Made by a program: the position numbers and the translations under genes. This document shows positions 44,801 to 58,200 of a DNA stretch of 64,000 nt, one piece after another. Position 1 is the first letter of the stretch. Each line of letters opens with the position of its first letter. Under the pieces are notes generated by a model. The model worked only from the letters and a program-made list of their open reading frames with translations, did not search any database and was not told where the DNA came from. Location of the stretch: the NCBI GenBank assembly GCA_029215795.1, contig JARDYH010000001.1, forward strand, positions 357,888,154-357,952,153, written 5' to 3'. The stretch comes from Anniella stebbinsi (taxonomy: Eukaryota; Chordata; Lepidosauria; Squamata; Anniellidae).

Positions 44801-46251
44801 GGACTAGATGGATCCTTGGTCTGACCCAGCAGGGCTTTTCTTACGTACTTATAGGAACATGGAGAGCTGCTTTATACCTGGTTAGACTGTTTGTCCATTT
44901 TGATTGGCAGTGGCTCTTCAGGAGTACAGGCAGAGGTTTTCTCGTCACCTGCTCCCTGATCCTTTTAATGGGGAGATTTCATCCCCTGCTACCTGATCCT
45001 TTTAATGGGGATATACCCAAACTGACTGCTCTCTCCCATGTGCTCGACACAGATAAGAGCCATGTTAATACTACACCAACTGTATAAAAGGTATTGTTCA
45101 TGTCTGGGAAGAGTATCCCAAGACCACCTGGACTGAAATCCTGCCCTATGCATCCTTTCAGATCATCATTTTGTGTTGTATTTCTGCACAATCAGAATGA
45201 TCATATGCTTAAAATTGTAAACAGAGCAGTAAACTTACCTACTCTACACGGACGATATGATTTTATTTTGTCTGTACTGTGTGTTACATGTTTTTCTTCG
45301 GAACTATTGCTTTGTATCCAAACATATGCAGATTTAATTGATTAAAGGTACTATGAATGGTTTAGACGGAAAAAAATGTCCTACCACTCTCAGCATGTCT
45401 CAGCCAGACCCTTGGTCTGATCCAGCATGGCTCTTCTTTATGTTCTTATGTTCTGAAATAAAAATCCTTTCTTTTGTGGGGCAAGTAAAATAACTCATTG
45501 TGCAAAATGTTCTTTCTTTTGACAGCCTCTCTGAGCAAAATAAAAGAATTATCTACACAATCCTGGAACTTTCTCCATTGCTTGATTCTTCAAATATGAC
45601 ACCTGCTGAATGGGACAATATTGCCAAGTGTCTACAGGTATTTTGGATTTCTCTTGCAATTTGCTGCTGGTCATGTTGTTTTTCATGTTGCAATCCCAAC
45701 AGTTCTGCTTTTAAGGATCAGATGCTTTTTACACCAGCAAAATCTCAGCACTTCCAGAATCCTCAGCTTAGAATGCAGGATGTGTCAACATTAGGCTGAC
45801 CGTATGAAAAGGAGGACAGGGCTCATGTAACTTTAACAGTTGTAGAGAAAAGGGAGTTTCAGCCAGTGCCATTTGTATGCAATTAATTCCTGGTGCAATT
45901 CCCTCTTCATCACAACAGTTAAAGTTGCAGGGGCCCTGCCTTCTTTTGTATATGGCCACTCTAGTATAGTGCCTGCAACTTTAACTGTTGTGATGAAGAG
46001 GGATTTTCACCAGGAACTAATTGCATACAAATGACACTGGCTGAAATTCCCTTTTCTCTACAACTGTTAAAGTTATATGAGCCCTGTCCTCCTTTTCATA
46101 TGGTCAGTCTAGTCAACATATTTGGTTCTTTATTGAGCTTCATGATTGACCAGCACAAGCTGCGTGAATCACATGGTTAGCCTTTTCTATTCACAATGAC
46201 AGGTTATTTCCATATTTCTATCTCCTTTTTTAAAAAAAGAAAAAAGCTTTC

Positions 46252-46282
<31 letters not shown>

Positions 46283-49200
46283 ATTTATTTGTATCCCTCC
46301 TTTTCCCCAATACTGGGACTCAAGGCGGTTTACAAGTTTAAAATATATACAGGTAAAACATATAAATATAAATTTACAAAAGTTAAACCTTTAAAGCTTA
46401 TTGCAGCATAGGATGTGCTCCCCATGGGGTGACTTTGAAGCAATCTCATGAGTTCATTGCTGGAACAACATCAATGGGATGAACTAGCCCCTGCATAGAG
46501 CTCTATCGCATCTGCAATTTGGTGCTCTCTCGCCATGCCTGGTGTGTGGATTTGCATCACGGTACTCACATGATGCTGTGCCTATCCTGCTGACACCCTG
46601 CCTCTTCCCCAGCCTTTTCTGTTTTTTCCTAGAACGCCTAAAATCTGCATTATTTCCCCTAAGTGCGTTTAATGCATCCTTAAGCCTCCATGTAGTTTTA
46701 AAGGAATTGGGGGCGTGTGCTTTAACAGGAGTCTTGCTGTTGGCTTGAATGGATTGCATCAGGTCCTGGCAGAGAAAAGCGATCTCTCCCAGCAGCCAGC
46801 TCCAAGCCTCAATATAAAACCCAAACCTTGCATCCCAAGCTCAAAAGTGTTTTCTAAAAATCATACAACGTCCGAATCTCTGCAGAGAGTGGATTGTATT
46901 CCCTTGATGCCCCCAAAGAGCTAGACTAAAAGGTCATTCCATTTTTGCCCAGCAGAAAGGCGATCTGCTGAAGTGCTCATCTGACAGGATCTGACTGGAG
47001 GGAGAAAGAGAAGGGGCAGGGTGGAGCGGAGTGGAAGAGCAAATGAGCGAAAGAGCAGCTAATCAGGTGAAAGGGATCATAAGCTTGATGCGCTTATGCA
47101 TCAGAGGTAAAAAAATGCTGAGGCAAACTGGGGGGAAAATTAGGTGTGATGGAGCTTATAATCAAGAGCTCTGCAGAGTTCTACATGCAATTTCCAGGTA
47201 TGAATCTCTGAGCAGGATGTAACTGAAAACTAGGATTCCGCTCACAGATTTTTCCTGGGGAAAAGTGATGAGGAAATCGAGGTGTGATGGTAAGTTTTAC
47301 ATGATTTGCTTACATGATCATGAAGGTTTAGGCTGTCAATGACCACTAGTCATGATGGCTATATGCTACCTCCAGGATCAGAGCTGGGGTGCCATATGTA
47401 CACTATTTGCTGGGGAACATGAGTAAGAGGGCACTATTGCATTCATGTCCTGCTTGTGGTCTTCCTAAAGGTAGCTGATTGGCCACTGAGTGAATACAGA
47501 ATGCTGGACTAGATTGGACCCTTGGTCCAATCCAGCATGGCTCTGATCAGTTTCTTTTCGTGTAGGCCTGGTATGTAATTCTTGCAAGCAGCATTCCATC
47601 TTTTCTCATCATGGCATTTTAGCTTCCTGCTAAACTCCATCAGATCATAAGGTGGCAGTATAATGTTATGGGTGGCATGCCATTGCGTGTGAGAATGTGT
47701 TGACTGGGGAGACTGGATCTTAAGTTTTGCAAATGGGACCTGCAACAAAATGTTGCAGTGCTCCTGTTTAGGGTTCCAGCCAGCCCGCTATCCATGCCCT
47801 TTTCTAGGATACTCCATTCCATCACCCCTCCCTACCTGTTCCCCCTCCAAAAGTTAACATTCAATGGCTGTTGAACACGCCCAGCCTTTATTGGACTCCT
47901 CCCATGAGGTCCCCCCACTAAATATTTTTGTACTTCTGCAAACCTTGGAGTTCCTTCAAGCCCACTGAGTTCTCTCTCTTAGGCGTGGATGGTGTCATTT
48001 TGCCTACTTGGGGATTGGCACTCCGAGAACTGCAAACACAGAGAACTGAATTTGCTGTTGGTATATAAGATTTTAGCACACATGTTACTCTGTGGGAGTT
48101 CCAGTGACACATTCTTGCCCAACAACATAGTCCATCCTGGTAGTGCTTTAGACCTTGGCCTGAAGAACAGGAGCTGAATGGCTCCTTCCTCCGGCTGCCA
48201 GATCTACACCTTGTGTCATATCAATAGGATCCTATCATGGTGATGCTATATCCCTCTTGTGCATTTATGTTACAGTATTTAATCGGAGACCAGTCCAAAG
48301 TTCCAGTTTCAAACAGATAACCTTTATTGCTAGCAAGACAGCAGCCTGGAATCGTTCCACAGACTGCAGCCCCCCCCCCTTTGGGTGACCCAGTCTCTTA
48401 TACATTTCAAGCAAACAGGAAAGAGCATGTCATACAACAGGATGATGCGCGCGCAACATAACGGTATGGTAGCAGGTGTTTCTCCTTATATGGTCTGGAA
48501 CGGTCTGTTACTTCTTACTAGGCCAGGTCACATGGTCTGTGGTCTGCTGCCTGCATGCAGTTACAACAGCATAGAAGCTACTTATGAGAGAAAACAAAGA
48601 GAGAAGAGAATGGGGGGGCATTACTCAAAATGGAGTCACTTTGGTCAAGTGACTGGGGGTCAGTTCCCTCACATTCCCCCCTTTGAAACTCTTTTGTTAA
48701 TTACTAAGGAGTTTCACTATCTTCATCTGCCATAGGACAGGGCAGTAATCGCGCAAGGCCATTAGGTGGACAGCTGTGCGCCGGTCTGCTATCTGTTCCA
48801 CCATTCCGCGGAAGCTCTGTAACAATAAAGGCATTAAACAGGGCAAGAGGATACAGATCAGGAGTCCTACAATTACTATCGCTATAATCCCTTTCAGCCC
48901 CCCTACCCATGTAAACCAGGAACCCAGCCCTTGGGCCCACTCAAATCTTTTCCAGGTTTGCACGGGAACATGAGCAACCTTAGTCATTTTACTGGTGATC
49001 TCTTCAATAACTTTTCTATTATCATCAATATGCAGACAACAATTGGTAAGATTAAATTTTCCGCATACCCCGCCCTCAGTAGCAAGCAAGTAGTCAAGAG
49101 CCAAGAGCCAAGCGGTTCTGATACACAGCATTTCGCAGTTAGGTCTGGGTTTTGGATAGGACATTCAGTACTCTTGCAGTTTCATTGGTTATTAGTTCTA

Positions 49201-52200
49201 GAACTGCTTGCAAACGTATGATTCTGTTAAGCATATAAATGGGGGTTCTGTACCCTGACATTCTATCTTGTGCCAGGTGGCAGGGCCATAATACTGAACA
49301 ATCCTCTCAGGGGGGCCACTTATCATCTTTCCAGTCCCCAATTTTAACGTTAGGGGATATGCTGCGCTTGTTGTACGCTGGGTGGCCCAGACGCACACCA
49401 TCTGACAAGGGGACCCGAAAGAAAGAGGGGCGGATCTCTCCTAGAGTGCAGGTGCCTGCCCAGGGTTCAGGGAGTTCAGAATGAGCATACTGCCCACAGA
49501 TCCAATACAGTCCCTTGGGGGCCGGCCAATTAGAGCTCTGACGTTGGGTGGTGTTTATTCGGGACTGGAGACTCGCTGGCCACAACTGATTGTTGGGAAT
49601 TACGGACTGGTTTGGCCAGTAGGAGATTTCGGAGCCATTCAGGGTGGTGAGTGATTCACAGGGGGGTTCTCCAATTTGGGGGCTGATGGATGTAGGCGCT
49701 GGAGGCACCACCGACCTACAACAGTATCTTTTAACATCCACTGGCTGTGAGGATTTGGATCCTTGGTCTCGTTATAAGGCTGGCTGACATTTAATTCAGC
49801 TGCCTCCCATGGCCACTGGTCTCCCAATTGGGTACCTCCGCATACATAACAGTTACTGACATTGAGGGAGCTAACAACAGTCTCAGCTAATTTGTCAGCA
49901 ATTCAGGTTACAGATCTGGTCACCTATCGGTTCTGATGCTTAGATCCCTGATTAAGCAGGCACAACTCTAAATAGCTTACCTAAAATTCCTTCTGAAGGA
50001 TGCACAACAGTAGATGAGAAGGTTGATGCGAATCTGCACAACAGAACCTGAAAGGCTTTCTCAGTCCCGCCCTCAGGGAGTGTCTTTCCCCTAGATGGGC
50101 CAACACGGTAGAATATACCTTACTTCCTTCTGCTGCTGCTGCTTCATGACTCTATGTCGGATCTGTGGTTCCGTCATGTCCACCTCCTCCCACTCGGTGA
50201 GTTGCTGGATTTAGGCTCCTTGGAGGAAAAGGTGGAATATAAACATACCAAATAAATACATGAATGCACGAGGGCACAACTGATGTGCTTTGGAAGTTAT
50301 ATAAATTTAATAACTAGGAAGCTGCTAGCTAGACCACTGGTACGTCTAGCTGAGTACTACCTGAAGTCCTATTCATTTCAACGAGTCAACTCTAAGTAGG
50401 ATTTACTATGGATTTCACCCTTTGGGTTATACTCCCCCCCCCCCCCCCCCAGTTTTGGGATCATGAACTTTGGCCCCGACATCCAGTCCTAGCTGCACCA
50501 GTAGTTCTTCATACATTTGGGAAACACTGGGCCTTGGAGTTTACCATCTCCTCCATTAACGGGCCTGTCAAATAAAAAAGAGCCAGTTGCTGATTTTTGC
50601 ATCTCTCTCTTCTCCGGGACCAAACAGAAGCAACGCTCTATACATTTCTTGCGAAAGCAGGCGTATGTACCTGTATCTATATATTTAATGCATCTCCATG
50701 TTGTCTTTTGGCCAGAAGAGGGCAGTCTTACATTAGCATTTTGCCTCTCTTGAGGCCGGGTGACGGGACTTCCTCTTTGTAGGCTGTGACAATAGCTCCA
50801 GTTTGCTTAATCTGTTCCCATAAATGGTATATAATCCCCCAAGTAAAAGCCGCGACGAGAAATCAGATCATACGCCTTATTTGCATATGTTAACATTCCT
50901 GTTTTAAAGCTGCGGCTAAGCTTTTCTTAATTAGCAGTCTTCCTCTGGTTAAGGACACATCATTAATATGTGTATATTGAAGAACAGGCCTTTGAATTTC
51001 CTCATAATTAGCCACTGAAAGAACGGGATTTTATGTTGACTGTATTCTTCAACAATTAATTATGTTCAAGTCAGAGCATCCCTGGAAGCCGGATTGGAAT
51101 ACCCAAATAAATAAGACTCCAACAGTAGAGCTTCCTTGGATTGGTCAGCCAAGAGGCCTGCTCCCTCAAGAATATTTCAAATCCTTAGGTTGATTTTCAG
51201 CTTCCATTAAAAATGATTGAACCATTCACTGTTTTACATAGGAGCATACACAGATACTGTAGCCCAGTACACAGGCCAATGGAAACACTGCCTCTTGGCT
51301 CAGAGATCTCAAGAAAAGTGGTGTCCAGGGTAGGTATGGTTGGGCACTTGACATGGGCCCACACCCCAGCAGGAGCTCATTGACAAGAACTCCCTGGTGT
51401 TGCATCTTTCCTTCGTGATTGCAACCTGTCTCTTCATGTCCCTCTTGCTCTGGCCCAGACAACAGTGGTGGTGAGAAGGAGGAGCAGGAAATGCCGCTGC
51501 CTACCTGCTCACTGGCTCTCTGCACGTCAAGCCAGTAGTAGCAGTGACGACAAAGAGGATAAGGAAGAATAGGGGCTGGTGATAATTGTAGTGAGAAGGT
51601 AGACTGACTGATGGAGGGGGCCCAATGAAGGTGTCTTGTCCAATGGCCCTCAGACACATGGGCTGTGTTCGGACAACACTTTTGTCAATGGAGGGTGGAG
51701 CAGTCAACTGTTGCCGTGTGGTTGAGGCTTGCATGAAGTGGATTCCTACTTAAACCGGCATTTGACTGACAAGACAGACCGCCCCTTTCCCCGTCCTCCC
51801 TCAGTCCTCCTGGTGCTATCCCAGCAGCCACTGCAAATTGTGCCAGCTGCCTCGGAGCAGCCAGATCGGTTTTGGTCACTCTTGCCTGGGAACTCTGTAG
51901 CCAGGCGAAAACATCAACTGAACGGGTTGGACATACCACGGGCTCGGTTCGGATGACACGGAAACCACCGGTTGTGCGAGAAATTAACTCTGCAGCCAGT
52001 TGTGTTTTACCAGTTTGTTTTTCTGCCAGAAACGTCAACAGTGGGGTTGAAATTGCCCGACAGACGACACAAATAGCAACTGTTGAGCATTCCACTGACA
52101 GTTGACTCCTAAAAACATTGGTAGTTTTTGTGTCATCTGAACGCAGCCATGGAGTTGCCCCTAGAGTGTCTTTCTTCAGTCCTGCTATCTGAGATCATTG

Positions 52201-55200
52201 AGATGCAACGGACTGTGAGCCCATTACCTTCTGCATTCAAAGCCCCCCGAAACATTGCCTGACTGTTAGAGCAGTATGACAATGGAACCAATGACCTAGG
52301 GAGGTGGTGGGCTCTCCCACACTAGAGGCATTCAAGAGGCAGCTGGACAGCCATCTGTCAGGGATGCTTTAAGGTGAATCCCTGCATTGAGCAGGGGGTT
52401 GGACTCGAGGGCCTTATAGGATCCTTCCAACTCTACTGTTCTATGATTCTGTGATGATTCTAACAATGAGTTAAGGCTTTTCTTGAAATATGTTGATGAA
52501 AGGGGCAGAATGTGTGGGGGAAAGCAAGTGTTAATTCTTTCCAACTGTTCAGTAAGAAGGACACCTGCCCTCTGTAGCCAATGAGTGAGTATCACTGTGT
52601 TGGAATGACAAATGCCAAAATCTCAGGTGTTTATCTTTACATTTTATTCAGCACTACATTTTATTGCATTCAAATTATTTAACAAATAAAAGTGTAAAAT
52701 ATCAGAATATTGCTGTGAAAGTTCTTTGTTTTACATTGAATTACAGTCCTCACCCTTCTCATGGACTCTGCCTTTAAGGAATCCAGCCAGGCAACAGCTT
52801 TATATTGCAATATTTCACTAATGGAAATATTGTGAAATATTGATTGCCGGCTCCATCCCAATTTTCACTCCAAATATCAATTCCTGAAGACCCCCTTCCT
52901 TATTATACATCCCTGGAGGCTTGCCAGTGGTGATTTGTCTAGCGCCAGTGGGGCTTCATCCTCATCCCACTCCAGCCTGACCCCCAAACAAATTGGATTG
53001 TTTACCCGTGTGCCAACCCCAACAAATTTGCATGTGCACAGATGAAAGTTTTGTTTACCAGTGCTCCGTTCTCCTTCCTCCTCCAAGCACAGGCAAAGTG
53101 TCTGGGAATATTGCACTGCCTGGATGCCTTATATGAGCGTGATCGCTTCCCTCCCAGGCAAGCAAGGAACTGAGGAGGATAAGAGTCAAATGAGCAGGAA
53201 AAAGAACGCCCCCAGCCAATCACGCTTTCTCAAATTCTAAAATGGCACCTTCGCGTTCATGTATGTGGATTGACATGCATGTGCTGTAGAAACAAGATGC
53301 ACCCCACACCCCCGATATTTAAGTTCTAGAGAAGCAGGGGAGGGAAGCTCAACCCTGAAGTTGCAATTCACTCTAATACATTTTGAAATGCACTTCCTCC
53401 AAGGGCAACTATTGGGGTAGTGATTTATCAGGGGCAGGGATTCTCGCTGGTAAATGAGTAGCAGCTGAAATGTGAACATCTGGATTTGCAAAAAAAAAAA
53501 AAAAAGAGATATGGGAAGGAGGAAACGAAGACAACCTGAAAAATGAAATTGGTTCTGCACCAAAAGTAAGTTTTAATAACTCCCCCTCCCAAAAAACTGG
53601 AAACTTGGCGCCAAAAACTGCTGAGAGCCATCCCAGGGATGGTGAAAATGCTCCCCCCGATGGGCACGGACTCCCCCTGCAGAGTTCCGTGCCCATTTGG
53701 TGAGCCCCGCTACTTGCGGGGAGGAGGGACATCCCCAGGAGTGAGTGCCACACCGCCTGTGGATCTCGGGGTTGTCCCGGGATCGTGGGAAAAGCCATGA
53801 AAAATCCAGTCCTAGTTATCCCGGGACAACCAAGAGTTCGTCCCTGGTTGACCCTTGGATCACCTGAGCGTCATTTGGATGCACAGGGACGATCTTGAGC
53901 CGGCCCTGGGATAACTGGCTGGTGTAGACATGGCCCAATTCCCTCCAAACTATAACCCCCCCCCCACCTTTTTATTATTTATTCTCTTAACACAAGAAAT
54001 TTGTTTTGCGTCAACAGACAAATTATGAAAAGTATGATGGCTTTGTGATCCTCCATGGCACAGACACAATGGCTTATACAGCCTCGGCACTGTCCTTCAT
54101 GTGTGAGAACCTGGGTAAAACCATCGTTCTAACGGGATCTCAGGTAAGAGGCTTCCTTGAAAGAGGTTCCAGGTTGGAGCTCAGCTTGAGTGTGCGTGGT
54201 GTTGATCCTCATTCCTCCTCACAATAGCCTTGCGAGAGGCGTGCTTCCTGTCCCTGTGTCTCAGATGGGGGCATGAGGCTCGGAGTTGGGCCAAGCCACA
54301 CGTGACATGAGAGGACTGTGATCCCATCTCCCATTATTTAATTTATTTATTTAAAATATTTCTTGGCCGCCTTTCGGGACAGAAGACCTCCCAAGGAGGC
54401 TTACAGCAGTGAAATATATAAAAACAGCTGAAATATTAAAATTGATAAAAACACAAACACACTAAAATAGCAATAGAAGCCTGCAATAAAACCAGCAACA
54501 ACAGCAATCATATCAAGAAAAGGCCAAAGTAAAATAATATGTTCTCAAGGCCTTCTTAAAAGCCTGCAATCATGGAGCATGGCAGACCTCCGACGGTAGC
54601 TTGTTCCAAAGGTGCGGGGCCACTGCAGAGAAGGCCCCCTTTCTTTATTTTAAAGCACCACAGGGGGCTGCTGATTTCATTGGGGCAGTGGTGCTGCTGG
54701 AGTATTTTTTTTTAATCCGTTATTTCCCTGATTGGAATTTCCCCCTCTCCAAACCCCACTATTAGCCCCATTGGGTGGTTGGGAGGGGGCAGGAAGTCAA
54801 GTACCATATTGGTACCTGTTCCCCCCCCCCCCCCAGCGGAGCCAAATAGCAGTTTCGAGGGAGGGGATTTCAATTGGGGAAATGGTGCATTGAGTGGAAC
54901 CTTCCATTTCCACCTGTGTTGGTGCTGTGATCAAATTAGCAGCCTGCCATGGCTGCTTTGAAGTAATAAGAAAGATAAAAGGGGATGCTATTACAGAACT
55001 TCCTCGGTGCATGACGTTTGGTGCTCAGTGGCTTTCCAAAGGAGAATTTACGATAGTCCTGGGATAATGGGCACCCCCATTAGGGGGGCGTCTATATGGC
55101 GCCGCTTTACATACTGATCCCGCAACATCGCTGCTGAGAAACGGCAACAATAGGGTCACGTGGCAGGAGTGAGAGCGGGCTATAGTCAGCCAGGAAAATT

Positions 55201-58200
55201 TGAAGCACCCTTGTCACATGGTGGTAATGGGGGCAGCAAGTATCAAATGACTGAAAGCCTCCCAAAGCATTTTTTTGCTTGTTTTCTGTTTTCTTGGAAA
55301 GCCTGCCCCTGCACTGTTACAGTTCATTGAATTTATGCGTTATAGACGATACCTGTCCTTACTCTTGTTCCAGAATGGGACTTTAATATCACTATGGTGG
55401 CCATGACTGAACACTCATATGGAACCTGCCCCCTACCCCCTGCTGCTTACCCTGCGCTGGGATTCACCTCCTAACTACACCCATTCTCTCAATCCAAACT
55501 GAAGCCACTACTGACACATGTACAAAAACTCGCAGTGAAGTGACACATTGAAAATGCACAGCTTCGCGGGCAATATTACGACGTGGCTACGAATTGGCGG
55601 CTGCGTCATGTAAACAGCGGAGCGCAACTGCGCAGCCACGGCGGAGTGTGTACAGTGTATAGACAAGCCCCAGGAAACTGCCTGCCAGATCTTGTACTAG
55701 CTGAAGCTTCCCAATAATATGCAAAGCCATCAGTTGGCTACTGGGGGTTGCATTTGCAGTGTAAGGAATCCGCAAAACTCAAGGATAACTTTGTGAATTG
55801 TGGTGATGGCGGGGATATGTTTTACATTCAGGAGGAGAAATCCCACCATCTGCCAATGTTTAGCTGAAGAAATATATCCCAGTTCCAATAAATCATATAA
55901 TAAGAGAATGTTTCATAAATTATTCATAGCTTTACGCTTGCTTTGGATGGCATATAGGGGAGTCTCTGTTTTTCTGTTGTATGTGAGTGTGGTATGTGAG
56001 TGGCTCATTTCTCTGCACAGTGTCAAAACTCCACTCAACGGTTGAGTTTGTAGGGGGTACTCACCACACAACGTTTTAACTCCACCATTGTGTGACTGTG
56101 GGCTCCTGTGGAGTTGAGAAAAAGTCAGCGTGGCGTTTGATTGGCAGTTCCTCCACCCTCTTTCCTCCCCCAGTCCTCCCAATGGCATCCCATCAGCCAT
56201 TGCTGCAAAAAAACACAAACAATCCCAGCGGCTCTCCTAGAGCGGCCCTCACTCCTTTCGCCGCTCTTGCCAGGGAACTCTGTAGCCAGTGGGAAAAGTC
56301 CACTCAATGTAGCAGGGAACTCCATGGAGCCCTCCAGACAACACGGGACACAAACATTGTGCAGGAACTCTCCTCTGCACAGCGTGGATATTCAGGGTGG
56401 ATTGTTTTCTAAAAAACCCCCCTACACCATGGAGTGGAGTTTTCCCTCCAGACCACACATTTCTCAACGGTGGTGTAAGAACTCCACCGTGGAGTTCTAA
56501 AACCACCGTTGAGAAATGTGTGGTCTGAACTGAGCCAGTGTGTATGTTTTAAGCACCAATTGACTGTTGATTCTCTCTCTCTCTCTCTCTTTTCCTAGGT
56601 GCCCATATATGAACTGAGAAATGATGGCAGAGCCAACCTGCTGGGGGCGCTGCTGATTGCTGGGCAATTTGTAATCCCTGAGGTCTGCTCCTCTTCTTGC
56701 TTCCTGTCTCTTCGTTCTTGTCCCTACACCCCTGCATCTTCTACACTTCCCCTCTTTCCTTGCTGATGGCCACCCTAGTCTTTTCAGTGCAAAAGCTCAA
56801 AGAATACAGTCATAGAATTATAGAGTAGTAGAGCTGGAAGGGGCCTATAAGGCCATCGAGTCCAACCCCCTGCTCAATGCAGGAATCTACCTTAAAGAAT
56901 CCCTGACAGATGGCTGTCCAGCTGCCTCTTGAATGCCTCTAGTGTGGGAGAGCCCACAACCTCCCTAGGTATATACAGAATATACAAACATAAAGAAAAG
57001 TGCCATTAACAACATATCTCCTTCTTAGGGCAACTTTATTTTTATTTTTAATTTAAGGTTATTAAAATCACACATTACCAAATATAAAACAACTGCTCAC
57101 TAATTTAGGATACTTGTGGTGGGTGCTTCAGTATACTACAAAAACTCCTCATCACACTTAAGACATCCTTCCCATTACCGATTCAATTTTGTAGATGTAT
57201 CAATCTCATTAACACATCCATCTTATTATTATATTAATTTATATCCCGCCTTTCCCACAATACTGGGACTCAAGGCCGTTTACAAGATTAAAACATATCC
57301 AGTTAAAACATATAAATATAAATTTACAAAAGTTAAAATAGAATTAAACTCACTGTAATATTAAAAACATTTTTAAAAATTTAAAAAGGAAATGACAATT
57401 GAGAAATCCAATACATTAACACAGGTCCGGAGTATTCCCAAAGGCCTGCCAGAACAAAGAAGTTTTTGCCTACCTCTGAAAATGGAAAGAGCCAGTCTAG
57501 ACTCCCTGAGACAAATAGTGCTTTCCTAAACCATACTTCAGTACACAAAGGAGCACTGGATATCCAGTATTGCACAATTATAATTTTATCTGCAACTAAT
57601 ATTTATTTCATTTCTATACTATCCAATAGTTGAAGCTCTCTGGGCGATTCACAATCCTTAAAACCATAGAGTACAGCTTGAAGTATAAAATATGGAAACT
57701 TAAATTACAATATAAAACCACTACTCCGAGGGAAGCTCGGAGGTTGGCAACAAGGGAGAGGGCCTTCTCTGTGGTGGCCCCCCAATTGTGGAACTATCTC
57801 CCTGACGAGGTCCTCCTAGCGCCACATTGTTATCTTTTTGGCGCCAGGTTAAGACTTTCCTCTTCTCTCAGGCATTTAGCAATATCTGATGAGCCTGGGT
57901 TTGTTTTGTTTTTAGGTTTATAGCTTTTTAAAGTGGTTTTAAATGTATGTGTATATTATGTGTATATTGTATGTTTTTGCTGTTTTAATTTTTGTATATT
58001 TTTTTAATTGTTTTAATTTTATGTAAACTGCCCAGAGAGCTTTGGCTATGGGGTGGTATACAAGTGTAATTAAATAAATAAATAAATAAATAAATACAAC
58101 CAGAATAACACTGAGAAGCAATGCAGAGATTTTACAGATTTAAAATACAGATTTAAAACAGCATAGTTAAATGACTAGGATGATAAAATGTTAAAATACT

